From contig NZ_JAPEMU010000001.1 of NCBI RefSeq assembly GCF_026342405.1, positions 2,356,001 through 2,420,000 of the forward strand: DNA of 64,000 bases. Reading direction: 5' to 3'. Below, piece after piece: positions 1-6,906 of this stretch; the stretch's first letter is position 1, and the number at the start of each line of letters is the position of its first letter. Below the pieces are notes generated by a model, which had not been told where the DNA came from, searched no databases, and was given only the letters and a program-made list of their open reading frames with translations. This stretch comes from Kitasatospora sp. NBC_00240. Its GTDB lineage: Bacteria; Actinomycetota; Actinomycetes; Streptomycetales; Streptomycetaceae. Made by a program: the position numbers and the translations under genes.

Positions 1-362
1 GCGGTGAGGCCGAGCCGTTCGGCCAGCGGCCGCCAGTCGGCCGGGCGCGGGTAGCAGCCGCGGTAGAGCTCCAGCGCCTCCCGGACGGTCAGCGCGGACT
101 GCAGCTCGCTCTCCTGCAGCTGGGCACCGAGCAGTTCGGTCACCCGTCGGTGGTCGGCGATCGGGTCCAGCCCGGCCACCCGGACGGTGCCGGCGTCGGG
201 CGCCCGCAGCCCCTCGACACACTCCACGGTCGTGGTCTTGCCCGCGCCGTTCGGTCCGAGGATGCCGAAGATCTCGCCCTCCTCGACCTCGAAGGAGATC
301 CCGTCCACCACCGGCCGGCCGCCGTAGGCCTTGTGCAGCCCGTTCACCTCGATGATTGCCAT
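1..362 (-). CDS. ABC transporter ATP-binding protein (3' end outside window)
   Basis: ATPase subunit of an ABC-2 type (drug or lipid export) transporter; only about the first 120 residues are inside the window. Reading the minus strand from the ATG at 362 gives an ordinary ABC N-terminus: a short strand ending in HKAYGG, then the Walker A motif GPNGAGKTTT at about residues 37-46, then the Q-loop region GAQLQESEL. Such subunits energise a separate membrane partner, which would lie to the left of the window. Upstream is a near-perfect 30-bp palindrome (415-444) that looks like a repressor site. The substrate cannot be told from this fragment. Confidence 0.9.
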   Translation of the reverse strand, partial: MAIIEVNGLHKAYGGRPVVDGISFEVEEGEIFGILGPNGAGKTTTVECVEGLRAPDAGTVRVAGLDPIADHRRVTELLGAQLQESELQSALTVREALELYRGCYPRPADWRPLAERLGLT

Positions 363-414
363 GCACCGAGAATCCCGCCGCGGGGCCGGCCCCGGCATCG
401 CCCGTCCCGCTCGA

Positions 415-444
415 CCCGGCATCAGCCGATCGGTTGATGCCGGG
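415..444. promoter_or_regulatory. 30-bp near-perfect palindrome, probable repressor operator
   Basis: Arms CCCGGCATCA and TGATGCCGGG flank a core that contains CCGATCGG; 28 of 30 positions are symmetric. It lies 53 bp upstream of the start of the ABC transporter ATPase. The length and symmetry resemble TetR-family operators, but no regulator gene is visible beside it. Confidence 0.55.
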
Positions 445-509
445 CTACGACCGACCGGGCCCGCCGGCCCACCGCCGAGCCACCCGACCGCTCGGTGACC
501 CGACGGCCC

Positions 510-538
510 AGCCGCTCAGCCGCTCAGCCGCTCAGCCG
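510..538. repeat. AGCCGCTC tandem repeat
   Basis: Three exact copies of AGCCGCTC plus a partial fourth. The right end overlaps the stop codon of the small zinc-ribbon gene that follows. Probably a slippage-type microrepeat with no evident function. Confidence 0.7.
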
Positions 539-735
539 GAGCAGGCGATCCGCTGGGCCTCCTGCCAGGCGCAGACCGGGCACAGGGTGGTGCCGGGCTG
601 GTCGGCGGGCAGTTCGGTGGGCTCGCCGCACAGGACGCAGTCGGCCCGCGGGCCGGTCAGCGCCGGGTCGTGGGTCAACGCCCGGACGGTGTCGACCGGC
701 GGCACGGCGCAGATCTGCTGGGTCTCGTCACTCAT
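532..735 (-). CDS. Small zinc-ribbon-like protein, 67 aa
   Basis: Unknown function. The product has two CxxC pairs, CVLCGEPTEL near the middle and CPVCAW near the end. They are spaced like the knuckles of a treble-clef or rubredoxin-type zinc ribbon, so a bound Zn ion is likely. The ATG at 735 is preceded by GGAAGG at good spacing, which supports this start. The gene stands alone between the ABC transporter promoter region and a divergent DUF1990 gene. It has no signal peptide or membrane segment, so it is probably cytoplasmic. The family is not one I can name. Confidence 0.75.
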   Translation of the reverse strand: MSDETQQICAVPPVDTVRALTHDPALTGPRADCVLCGEPTELPADQPGTTLCPVCAWQEAQRIACSG

Positions 736-873
736 GCCGCCTTCCTACTCCGGCCGGTCGGCGCGGGGCAAGGCGGCACCGGCCGGCGTACCGCGATGCG
801 GACGGGGGCCGCCCGGGGCCGGGGCCCGAGGGTGCCCGTCGGCGCCCGCCGGCCCGGGGCTAGCGTTGCCCCC

Positions 874-1428
874 ATGCCCTCCGACCTCTCCCGCCGCCTG
901 CGGGCGGCCCGTGCCACCGCCCCCAGCTACCCGGAGGTCGGCGCGACCCGGCAGGCCGCGCTGCCGCCCGGGTACGCCCACCTGCGCCGCCGGGTGCACC
1001 TGGGCCACGGCCCCGAGGTGCTGGAGCGGGCCGGCCGGTACGTGCTCGCCTGGGGCAGCCAGCTCGGTACGGGCTTCGCTGTGCATCCGCACGCTCCGGC
1101 CGAGCCGGGCGCGACCGTGCTGATCCGGCTCGCCCTGCCGGGCCTGCGGCTGCCCCGGCTGGTGATCCCCTGCCGGGTGGTCTGGACGGTCCGCGAGCCG
1201 GACCGGATCGGCTTCGCGTACGGGACGCTGCCGGGCCATCCCGAGCGGGGGGAGGAGTCCTTCGTGGTGTCGCTGGACGAGCACGGCGAGGTGTGGTTCG
1301 AGGTGACCGCCTTCTCCCGGCTGAGCGCCTGGTACGCCCGGCTGGGCCGCCCGGTGGCCCTGCTGCTGCAGCACCTGGCGATCGAGCGGTACCTGGTCGC
1401 CGTGGCGGCCGCGGTACGGGCCCGTTGA
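874..1428 (+). CDS. DUF1990 family protein, 184 aa
   Basis: Resembles the actinobacterial DUF1990 family, a single-domain cytoplasmic protein of unknown function with a START/SRPBCC-like appearance. Family features I can see are an N-terminal PSYPEVGAT-like stretch, a central GTGFAVHP region, IPCRVVWTV, and a C-terminal FSRLSAWYARLG with a hydrophobic terminal helix. I chose the ATG at 874 because it begins just before the conserved domain; an in-frame extension back to 670 has shadow-like composition. It is divergent from the zinc-ribbon gene and no operon partner is visible. Confidence 0.8.
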   Translation: MPSDLSRRLRAARATAPSYPEVGATRQAALPPGYAHLRRRVHLGHGPEVLERAGRYVLAWGSQLGTGFAVHPHAPAEPGATVLIRLALPGLRLPRLVIPCRVVWTVREPDRIGFAYGTLPGHPERGEESFVVSLDEHGEVWFEVTAFSRLSAWYARLGRPVALLLQHLAIERYLVAVAAAVRAR

Positions 1429-1521
1429 CGCGGTAGCGGTCCGGTCCGGCGCCGCGCCGCCGGACCGCGCCGCGGCCGGGCCCGGGTGGCACGGCCGTGG
1501 CGCGGTCCGGCACCGGGGTGC

Positions 1522-1944
1522 TCAGCCGAGGTAGGAGAGCCGGACGGTCCGCCGGGGGTTGTCGCGGTTGGTGTCGACCAGCACCACCGACTGCCAGATG
1601 CCGAGGGCGAGTTGGCCGCCGATCACGGGCAGGGTCGCGTGCGGGGCGACCAGCCCGGGCACCACATGGTCGCGTCCGTGGCCGGCACTGCCGTGCCGGT
1701 GGCGCCAGCGTTCGTCGGCCGGCAGCAGTTCGCGCAGGGTGGCCAGCAGGTCGTCGTCGCTGCCGGCGCCGGTCTCCAGGACGGCGATGCCGGCCGTGGC
1801 ATGCGGCACGAACACGTTCAGCAGGCCGTCCCGCCCGGCCGCGTGCTCGTTCAGGAACACCGCGCAGTGTTCGGTGATGTCGAGGGCGACCTCGCGGTTG
1901 CCGGTGGTGATCTCGAAGGTCAGCGTGTGGAAGGTGTCCGCCAT
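1522..1944 (-). CDS. yjbQ: YjbQ/UPF0047 family protein, 140 aa
   Basis: Member of the YjbQ family, small trimeric proteins annotated as secondary thiamine-phosphate synthases from weak in vitro activity. The length (about 140 aa) is typical. Family marks are VFVPHATAGIAVLE (the conserved HATA-type motif), the GHGRDHVVP region with its clustered histidines, and the GIWQSVVLVD strand near the C-terminus. The histidines and acidic residues would form the metal-like active site. The ATG at 1944 begins directly at the domain; upstream in-frame sequence to 2208 is not conserved in character. It is a single-gene unit on the minus strand. Confidence 0.9.
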   Translation of the reverse strand: MADTFHTLTFEITTGNREVALDITEHCAVFLNEHAAGRDGLLNVFVPHATAGIAVLETGAGSDDDLLATLRELLPADERWRHRHGSAGHGRDHVVPGLVAPHATLPVIGGQLALGIWQSVVLVDTNRDNPRRTVRLSYLG

Positions 1945-2183
1945 GGCGCCATCCTCACCCACCGGGGGCGTGCGACCCGCCGGACGGGCAGCTGCTCCGG
2001 AAACCTTCACCGGCTCCCCGCTCGCGCGCCGGGCGGGCGACCGGCCGCGTACGCCTTTCGTCCCGCCGCCCGGCCCCCTCCTCGGACCCGCCCTGCCGAT
2101 CGGTGCGGTGCCGACCGGGCCGCCGGGCCGGGGGTTCCTCACCGGGCGGGGTGCTGGGGCCGACCGCCGCCGGGCGCGCCAAA

Positions 2184-2214
2184 GACCCGACGGACCAATG
2201 CGGTCCATCGGGTC
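2184..2214 (-). terminator. Hairpin terminator of the 88-aa gene
   Basis: Arms 2184-2196 and 2202-2214 pair at 12 of 13 positions around a 5-nt loop. It lies 19 bp past the stop of the small gene at 2233-2499, which supports that gene being transcribed. Confidence 0.6.
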
Positions 2215-2232
2215 GGTTCCGGTCGGCGCGGG

Positions 2233-2499
2233 CTAGCCGCGACCGCCGAAGAGGCTTCGTCGCAGCCGACGCAGTGGCGCCAGCAGCGACACTCGCGCGG
2301 TGCGCCGCGGCGCGGTCGGAGTGCTGACACCGCGCGGTGTCAGCTCCCTTATCAGCCCGAGCGCCTCGGCGGCGTCTGCCACCGGGAGTGCGGGCGCGCC
2401 GAGCACGGCCAGGTGGTGGTCGATCCGACGGCCGGTCGCGCCGACACCGCACTGGATCGCCGGCACCCGGGGCCGAGTCCGCACTTGCATGTGTTCCAT
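2233..2499 (-). CDS. Small hypothetical protein, 88 aa
   Basis: Unrecognised. The predicted protein is basic, begins MEHMQVRTRPRVPAIQ, has an acidic/alanine-rich middle helix (ADAAEALGLIRELTPRG) and ends in an arginine/leucine-rich amphipathic helix. The latter could bind membrane or nucleic acid. Support for a real gene is a purine-rich GGGTGGGAAA stretch just upstream of the ATG at 2499, a preceding patch of lower GC typical of promoters, and a strong hairpin just past the stop. There is no signal peptide. A chance ORF in GC-rich DNA remains possible. Confidence 0.45.
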   Translation of the reverse strand: MEHMQVRTRPRVPAIQCGVGATGRRIDHHLAVLGAPALPVADAAEALGLIRELTPRGVSTPTAPRRTARVSLLAPLRRLRRSLFGGRG

Positions 2500-2885
2500 C
2501 AGTTTCCCACCCCTACGAGGCGCCAGGGCCGTGAGGCGAAGACTATCCGTGACAGACGGCCTTCGCGCAACCGTCCTGGTGTTCCGCCACCGTATCGTGC
2601 GACGACAACTGACGCCTCACCAGGGGCTGTCGCCCCGGTCACGACTGCGCATCGGTGGTGGTGCACGACCTGAACACGGGCCCACCCGGCGTGAGGGCCC
2701 CGGCGCCCGGTCCGACGACTGCACGCCGGGCGCGCGACCCAGGGGCGGCAGCCGCGGGGAGGGGATCCTCCCAGGCCGGGAGGGGGATCGGGGGCGGAGC
2801 CGGGCGGGCGGGTGCGGGCCGGGCAGCGGCCGGGCCGGGGTGACCGCGGGTGACCGACCCCTGGCAGCCGGTCTGTGTTTCGGAC
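2500..2885. other. Non-coding stretch upstream of the small gene
   Basis: About 385 bp without a convincing gene. Positions 2500-2690 have lower GC and probably carry the promoter of the minus-strand gene at 2233-2499. Positions 2690-2870 are very G-rich and contain only short hairpins. I see nothing else in it. Confidence 0.5.
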
Positions 2886-2891
2886 TATAGC
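2886..2891 (+). promoter_or_regulatory. Possible -10 element TATAGC
   Basis: TATAGC lies 8 nt before the GTG at 2900 in an unusually AT-rich patch, with CTGGCA about 19 nt upstream as a weak -35. If used, transcription would start at or beside the GTG, giving a leaderless message. Confidence 0.35.
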
Positions 2892-2899
2892 TTCGGAAA

Positions 2900-3106
2900 G
2901 TGAACACATCAGGGGGATTGACGTGGCCGAAACCTACAAGCAATATCTGTATCGGCAGGGACGGTGAGAGATGCACCACCCTGGCTGGTCGATTGAATTC
3001 GACAGGTGAAGGAACTTCCGACACCCGCGGTGAGTCACTGTCCGGCTGCCTCGACGCTGCGGCGGCCCGGCTCGGCGCGGTGTACGGATTGGTGGTCGGC
3101 CGCTGA
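2900..3106 (+). CDS. Possible leaderless small protein, 68 aa
   Basis: Tentative. The GTG at 2900 lies 8 nt downstream of a TATAGC -10 hexamer, so the message could be leaderless. The first half uses unusually AT-rich codons. The second half, coding LSGCLDAAAARLGAVYGLVV, has the G/C third-position bias of neighbouring genes and would form one hydrophobic helix. Two alternative mini-ORFs in another frame have good ribosome sites: 2923-2967 (14 codons, preceded by AGGGGGA) and 2971-3009 (12 codons, preceded by GTGAGAG). The transcript could therefore carry a leader-peptide series rather than this protein. No family recognised. Confidence 0.35.
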   Translation: MNTSGGLTWPKPTSNICIGRDGERCTTLAGRLNSTGEGTSDTRGESLSGCLDAAAARLGAVYGLVVGR

Positions 3107-3210
3107 GGGTCGGCCGGACCACCACCAGGCCGCTGGTGCCGCCCTCGCACGGGCGCGGCACCGGCGGCCGCTTCGCGCCCCTCGACAGTCCCCTCCCCGG
3201 AACTCCTGGT

Positions 3211-3233
3211 CATCGCCCCGTACTGGGTAGAGT
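3211..3233 (+). promoter_or_regulatory. Possible promoter of the glycosyltransferase gene
   Basis: TAGAGT at 3228-3233 resembles a streptomycete vegetative -10 element; the -35 (CTGGTC region, about 16 bp upstream) is weak. It lies about 130 bp before the GTG at 3361. Confidence 0.3.
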
Positions 3234-3360
3234 GTGCTCGCCGGGTGGCCGGCGACGGACCCGCCCGCACCTCCCCCCGGCCGTGTCCGACACGGCCCAG
3301 CAATCCCGGGCCCGGCCGGATCGCGCCGGGGCCCTCTCGCGGAGCGCGGAGCCAACGAGC

Positions 3361-5556
3361 GTGACAGTCCTCCTCAGCATCGTGCTGCCCGTCCACGGCG
3401 TGGAGCGGTTCCTCCCGCGCTGCCTGGACTCGATCCTCGGCGGGCCCGACGACGGCCGGTTCGAGCTGATCGCCGTCGACGACCGGTCCCCCGACCGCTG
3501 CGGCGAGATCCTCGACGAGTACGCGGCCCTCGACCCCCGGCTGCGAGTCCTGCACCTGGCCGAGAACCAGGGCCTCGGCGGCGCCCGCGAGGCCGGCCTG
3601 GCCGAGGCGAGCGGCCGCTACGTCTGGTTCGTGGACAGTGACGACTGGCTCCCCGAGGGATCGCTCGACGCGATCACCACCGAGCTGGAGCGGGAACTGG
3701 AGCGGGAGCGCGAAGGCGCCGCGCCGGCCGACATCCTGCTGACCGGCTTCACCCACGTCTACCCGGACGACTCCACCGAGCCCAACCCCTGGCGCCACCT
3801 GCTCACCGACTCCCCCCTGGTCGCCGGCGCCACCCTGCGCGAGCACCCGGCGCTGCTGCGCGCGGTGATGTCGGTCTGGAACAAGGTCTTCCACCGGGAC
3901 TTCCTGCTAGGCCTCGGTGTCGCCTTCGGCCGCGGCTTCTACGAGGACATCTCGGTCACCTACCCCGCGCTGGTCGCCGCCGGGCGGATGCGCTACCTCG
4001 ACCGCGCCTGCTACTACTACCGCCGCGGCCGGCCCGGCGCGATCACCAGCACCGCCTCGCCCAAGCACGCGGACGCCTTCGCCCAGTACGACGCGATCTT
4101 CGCCTTCCTGGACCGCCACGGCCTCGACGCCGCCGACCCGCTGCGCACCCTGGTCTTCGAGCGGACGGTCAAGCAGGCGCTCACCGTCTACGACTCCCCC
4201 GGGCTGGTCCCGGTCGCCCTGCGCAAGGAGTTCTTCCGCCGGACGACCGAGCACTTCGCCCGCCACCGCCCGGCCGGCTACCGCTTCCCCGGCGGGGCGA
4301 GCGGCCTGCAGTACCGGCTCGCCGCCCGCGGCTCCCGGCTCGCGTACGACGAGCTGCGCCGCGGCGGCCGGCTGCCGCGCGAGCTGAAGCGCGGCGCCAG
4401 GGCGGTCGCCCCGGCGGTCCGCCGCGGGGTGCGCAGCAGTGCCCGCTTCACCGCGTACAACGCCTTCCGCCGGCTGCCGCTGGACGAGCACCTGGCCGTG
4501 TACGCGGCCTACTGGCACCGCGGGTACGGCTGCAACCCCGCCGCGATCTACGAGAAGGCGAAGGAACTGTCACCGCGGATCCGGGGCGTCTGGGTGGTGG
4601 AGAACCGGGCGCAGGCCGCCACCCTGCCCGCCGGGGTGCCGTACGTGATCCTCAACACGCCCGCCTACCTGAAGCTGATGGCGACCGCCAAGTACTTCGT
4701 CAACAACGTCAACTTCCCGCACACGATGGTGAAGCGGCCCGGCACGGTGCACGTGCAGACCCAGCACGGCACGCCGCTGAAGATGATGGGCATGGACCTG
4801 CGCGACCACCCGTTGGCCGCCGACGGGATGGACTTCGACCGGCTGCGCGAGGCGGTCTCGCGCTGGGACTACCTGGTCTCGCCCAACCCGCACACCAGCG
4901 AGCACTTCGCCCGGGCCTTCCCCGGCCGCTACGAGATGCTCGACACCGGGTACCCCCGCAACGACCGGCTGGCCAACACCACGCCCGCCGAGGTGGCCGC
5001 GATGCGCGAGCGCTTCGGCCTGCCCGAGGGGCGCACGGCCGTGCTGTACGCGCCGACGCACCGGGAGGGCCAGGGCGCGTTCCTGCCGCTGGACGTCGCC
5101 GAGCTGGCCCGGCGGCTGGGCCCCGACTTCACGCTGCTGGTGCGGGCCCACTACTTCCTCACCGGGGGGCCGGGCGACCTGCTGGCCGGCGAGGACGCGG
5201 CCGAGATCCAGGACGTCTCCAAGCACCCGGCCGTGGAGGACCTCTACCTGGCGGCGGACGTGCTGGTCACCGACTACTCGTCGATGATGTTCGACTTCGC
5301 GGTGCTGGACCGGCCGCTGGTCGTCTACGCGCCCGACTGGGAGCAGTACCAGCAGGTGCGCGGGGTGTACTTCGACCTGTTCGCCGAGCGGCCGGGCGCG
5401 GTGACCACGGACCTGGAGGGGCTGACCCGGGCCCTGCTCTCCGGCGACTCGGAGCCGGACTCCCGGGCGAGGTTCCGCAAGCGGTTCTGTCCGTGGGACG
5501 ACGGCGGCGCGGCCGAGCGGGTGGTGCGCCGGGTGTTCCCGACCGACCCGTCCTGA
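3361..5556 (+). CDS. Bifunctional GT2 glycosyltransferase / CDP-glycerol glycerophosphotransferase, 731 aa
   Basis: Two-domain wall-polymer enzyme. Residues 1 to about 300 are a GT2 glycosyltransferase: SIVLPVHGVERFL, the nucleotide-binding DDRSPD and the metal-binding DSDD. Residues about 380-731 match TagF-type glycerophosphotransferases: QTQHGTPLKMMG, SPNPHTSEHF, YAPTHREGQG and VTDYSSMMFDFAVL. The family builds or decorates polyol-phosphate (teichoic-acid type) polymers on the cytoplasmic face of the membrane. The GTG at 3361 begins right at the first beta strand; in-frame sequence back to 3136 is unlike a protein. It is a single-gene unit ending in a perfect hairpin at 5613-5652. A standalone gene such as this may act on a teichoic or capsule-like polymer made elsewhere. 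Confidence 0.9.
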   Translation: MTVLLSIVLPVHGVERFLPRCLDSILGGPDDGRFELIAVDDRSPDRCGEILDEYAALDPRLRVLHLAENQGLGGAREAGLAEASGRYVWFVDSDDWLPEGSLDAITTELERELEREREGAAPADILLTGFTHVYPDDSTEPNPWRHLLTDSPLVAGATLREHPALLRAVMSVWNKVFHRDFLLGLGVAFGRGFYEDISVTYPALVAAGRMRYLDRACYYYRRGRPGAITSTASPKHADAFAQYDAIFAFLDRHGLDAADPLRTLVFERTVKQALTVYDSPGLVPVALRKEFFRRTTEHFARHRPAGYRFPGGASGLQYRLAARGSRLAYDELRRGGRLPRELKRGARAVAPAVRRGVRSSARFTAYNAFRRLPLDEHLAVYAAYWHRGYGCNPAAIYEKAKELSPRIRGVWVVENRAQAATLPAGVPYVILNTPAYLKLMATAKYFVNNVNFPHTMVKRPGTVHVQTQHGTPLKMMGMDLRDHPLAADGMDFDRLREAVSRWDYLVSPNPHTSEHFARAFPGRYEMLDTGYPRNDRLANTTPAEVAAMRERFGLPEGRTAVLYAPTHREGQGAFLPLDVAELARRLGPDFTLLVRAHYFLTGGPGDLLAGEDAAEIQDVSKHPAVEDLYLAADVLVTDYSSMMFDFAVLDRPLVVYAPDWEQYQQVRGVYFDLFAERPGAVTTDLEGLTRALLSGDSEPDSRARFRKRFCPWDDGGAAERVVRRVFPTDPS

Positions 5557-5612
5557 CCCGTGACCCGACCTGTCCTGACGGGTCGGCCGGGAGGCGGCGG
5601 GGCGCCGGACGA

Positions 5613-5652
5613 CGCGAGGGCCGGCCCCGGAGACCCGGGGCCGGCCCTCGCG
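5613..5652. terminator. Perfect 18-bp stem, bidirectional terminator
   Basis: CGCGAGGGCCGGCCCCGG and its exact complement flank the 4-nt loop AGAC. It lies between convergent genes (stops at 5556 and 5660), so it can end transcription from both sides. Confidence 0.85.
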
Positions 5653-5659
5653 CGCGGGC

Positions 5660-5872
5660 TCAGCGCTGACGCGAGGCCCAGAACTCCTCGAAGGAGAGCA
5701 GGCCGTCGCTGTTGCTGTCGGCCGCCTTGATCACGGACTCGGCGACCGCGATCGAGACGTGCGGGTCGCCGAGCTCCGCCATGACGCGGGAGTACTCGGC
5801 GGCCGAGATCAGGCCGTCGCCGTTGATGTCGAAACGCTCGAAGGCCTGGCGGGCCGCCTCGATGTCTGCCAT
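5660..5872 (-). CDS. EF-hand calcium-binding protein, 70 aa
   Basis: Small two-EF-hand protein of the calerythrin/calmodulin-like type common in streptomycetes. The first loop reads DINGDGLISAAE and the second DSNSDGLLSFEE. Both have Asp/Asn at positions 1, 3 and 5 and Glu at position 12, so both should bind Ca2+. Helices flank each loop, and the protein is only as long as this pair. The ATG at 5872 has AGGAGGGG 9 nt upstream. It has no signal sequence and is presumably a cytoplasmic calcium buffer or sensor. It is monocistronic and convergent with the glycosyltransferase gene. Confidence 0.92.
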   Translation of the reverse strand: MADIEAARQAFERFDINGDGLISAAEYSRVMAELGDPHVSIAVAESVIKAADSNSDGLLSFEEFWASRQR

Positions 5873-6195
5873 GGGATGAGTCCCCTCCTGTGGGTGGTGC
5901 TGACTGGCGTACAGTACCGGCCCGCCCGGCCGGGGCCGCCCCGCCCCCTGGGTCCGCCCTCCGGGCCCTGCGCCGGGCACCTGGCGCGAACGGCCGCAGT
6001 CACCGGCCCCGGCCCGGCCGGTGACTGCCGGGCCGGTCACCGGCCCCGCGGCGCGACAGGCCGGGCGGCGGAGGGAGTGGACGGGTCACGGGGTGGATGT
6101 CGTACCCTGCGATCTGATCTCGGCCCGCCGACGCGCCGATACTCCGCACGCTCACTCCCGGGTGCACGGCCCGGTCATTCGTCCAGGGAGGGACC

Positions 6196-6864
6196 ATGAT
6201 CAACCTACTCACCAAGCTGGTGCTGAAACCCCTCGCGCGGGCGGTCTACCGGCCGGTGATCGAGGGTCTGGAGAACGTGCCGCGCAAGGGCGGGGTGATC
6301 CTGGCCAGCAACCACCTGTCCTTCATCGACAGCGTGGTCATCCCGCTGACCGCACCGCGCCAGGTGCACTTCCTGGCCAAGGCCGAGTACTTCACCGGCA
6401 CCGGCCTCAAGGGCGCGCTGTCCCGGGGCTTCTTCGAGGCGATCGGCGCCGTGGCGGTCGAGCGCGGCACCTACCGCTCGGCGCAGGCCTCGCTGCAGTC
6501 GGCGCTGGAGATCCTGGAGGACGACAAGGCCTTCGGCATCTACCCCGAGGGCACCCGCTCGCTGGACGGCCGGCTGTACCGCGGCAAGACCGGCGTCGCC
6601 TGGCTGGCGCTGACCGCCGGGGTGCCCGTGGTGCCGGTGGCGCTGGAGGGCCCGGAGGAGATCCTGCCGGTCGGCCGGCGGATCCCGCGCGTGCGCAAGG
6701 TGACCGTCCGTTTCGGCGAGCCGCTGCACTTCGCCGAGCTGCACGGCCAGGCCCGCTCGGCGCAGGCCCGCCGGCAGGTCACCGACGAGGTGATGCGGGC
6801 CATCCAGGAGCTGTCCGGCCAGGAGGTCGCGACCAGCTACAACGAGCTCCCCAAGGCCGCCTGA
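6196..6864 (+). CDS. 1-acyl-sn-glycerol-3-phosphate acyltransferase (PlsC family), 222 aa
   Basis: Membrane-associated acyltransferase that transfers an acyl chain to lysophosphatidate or a related lysolipid. It has the catalytic HX4D motif as NHLSFID at about residues 37-43, the block IYPEGTRS that binds the glycerophosphate, and the hydrophobic VPVVPVAL strand. The length is right for actinobacterial PlsC paralogs. The ATG at 6196 follows GGGAGGG at 6186-6192. Streptomycetes carry several paralogs, so its exact acceptor is uncertain. It is convergent with an ABC exporter gene. Confidence 0.92.
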   Translation: MINLLTKLVLKPLARAVYRPVIEGLENVPRKGGVILASNHLSFIDSVVIPLTAPRQVHFLAKAEYFTGTGLKGALSRGFFEAIGAVAVERGTYRSAQASLQSALEILEDDKAFGIYPEGTRSLDGRLYRGKTGVAWLALTAGVPVVPVALEGPEEILPVGRRIPRVRKVTVRFGEPLHFAELHGQARSAQARRQVTDEVMRAIQELSGQEVATSYNELPKAA

Positions 6865-6906
6865 GCCCGCGAGCCCTCGCCAGAACGCCCGCGCCGGGGC
6901 CCGGCC

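Noticed and set aside
2233..2890. Longer plus-strand ORFs over the 88-aa gene and the following gap
   Set aside because: They lack ribosome sites and cross a low-GC promoter-like region.
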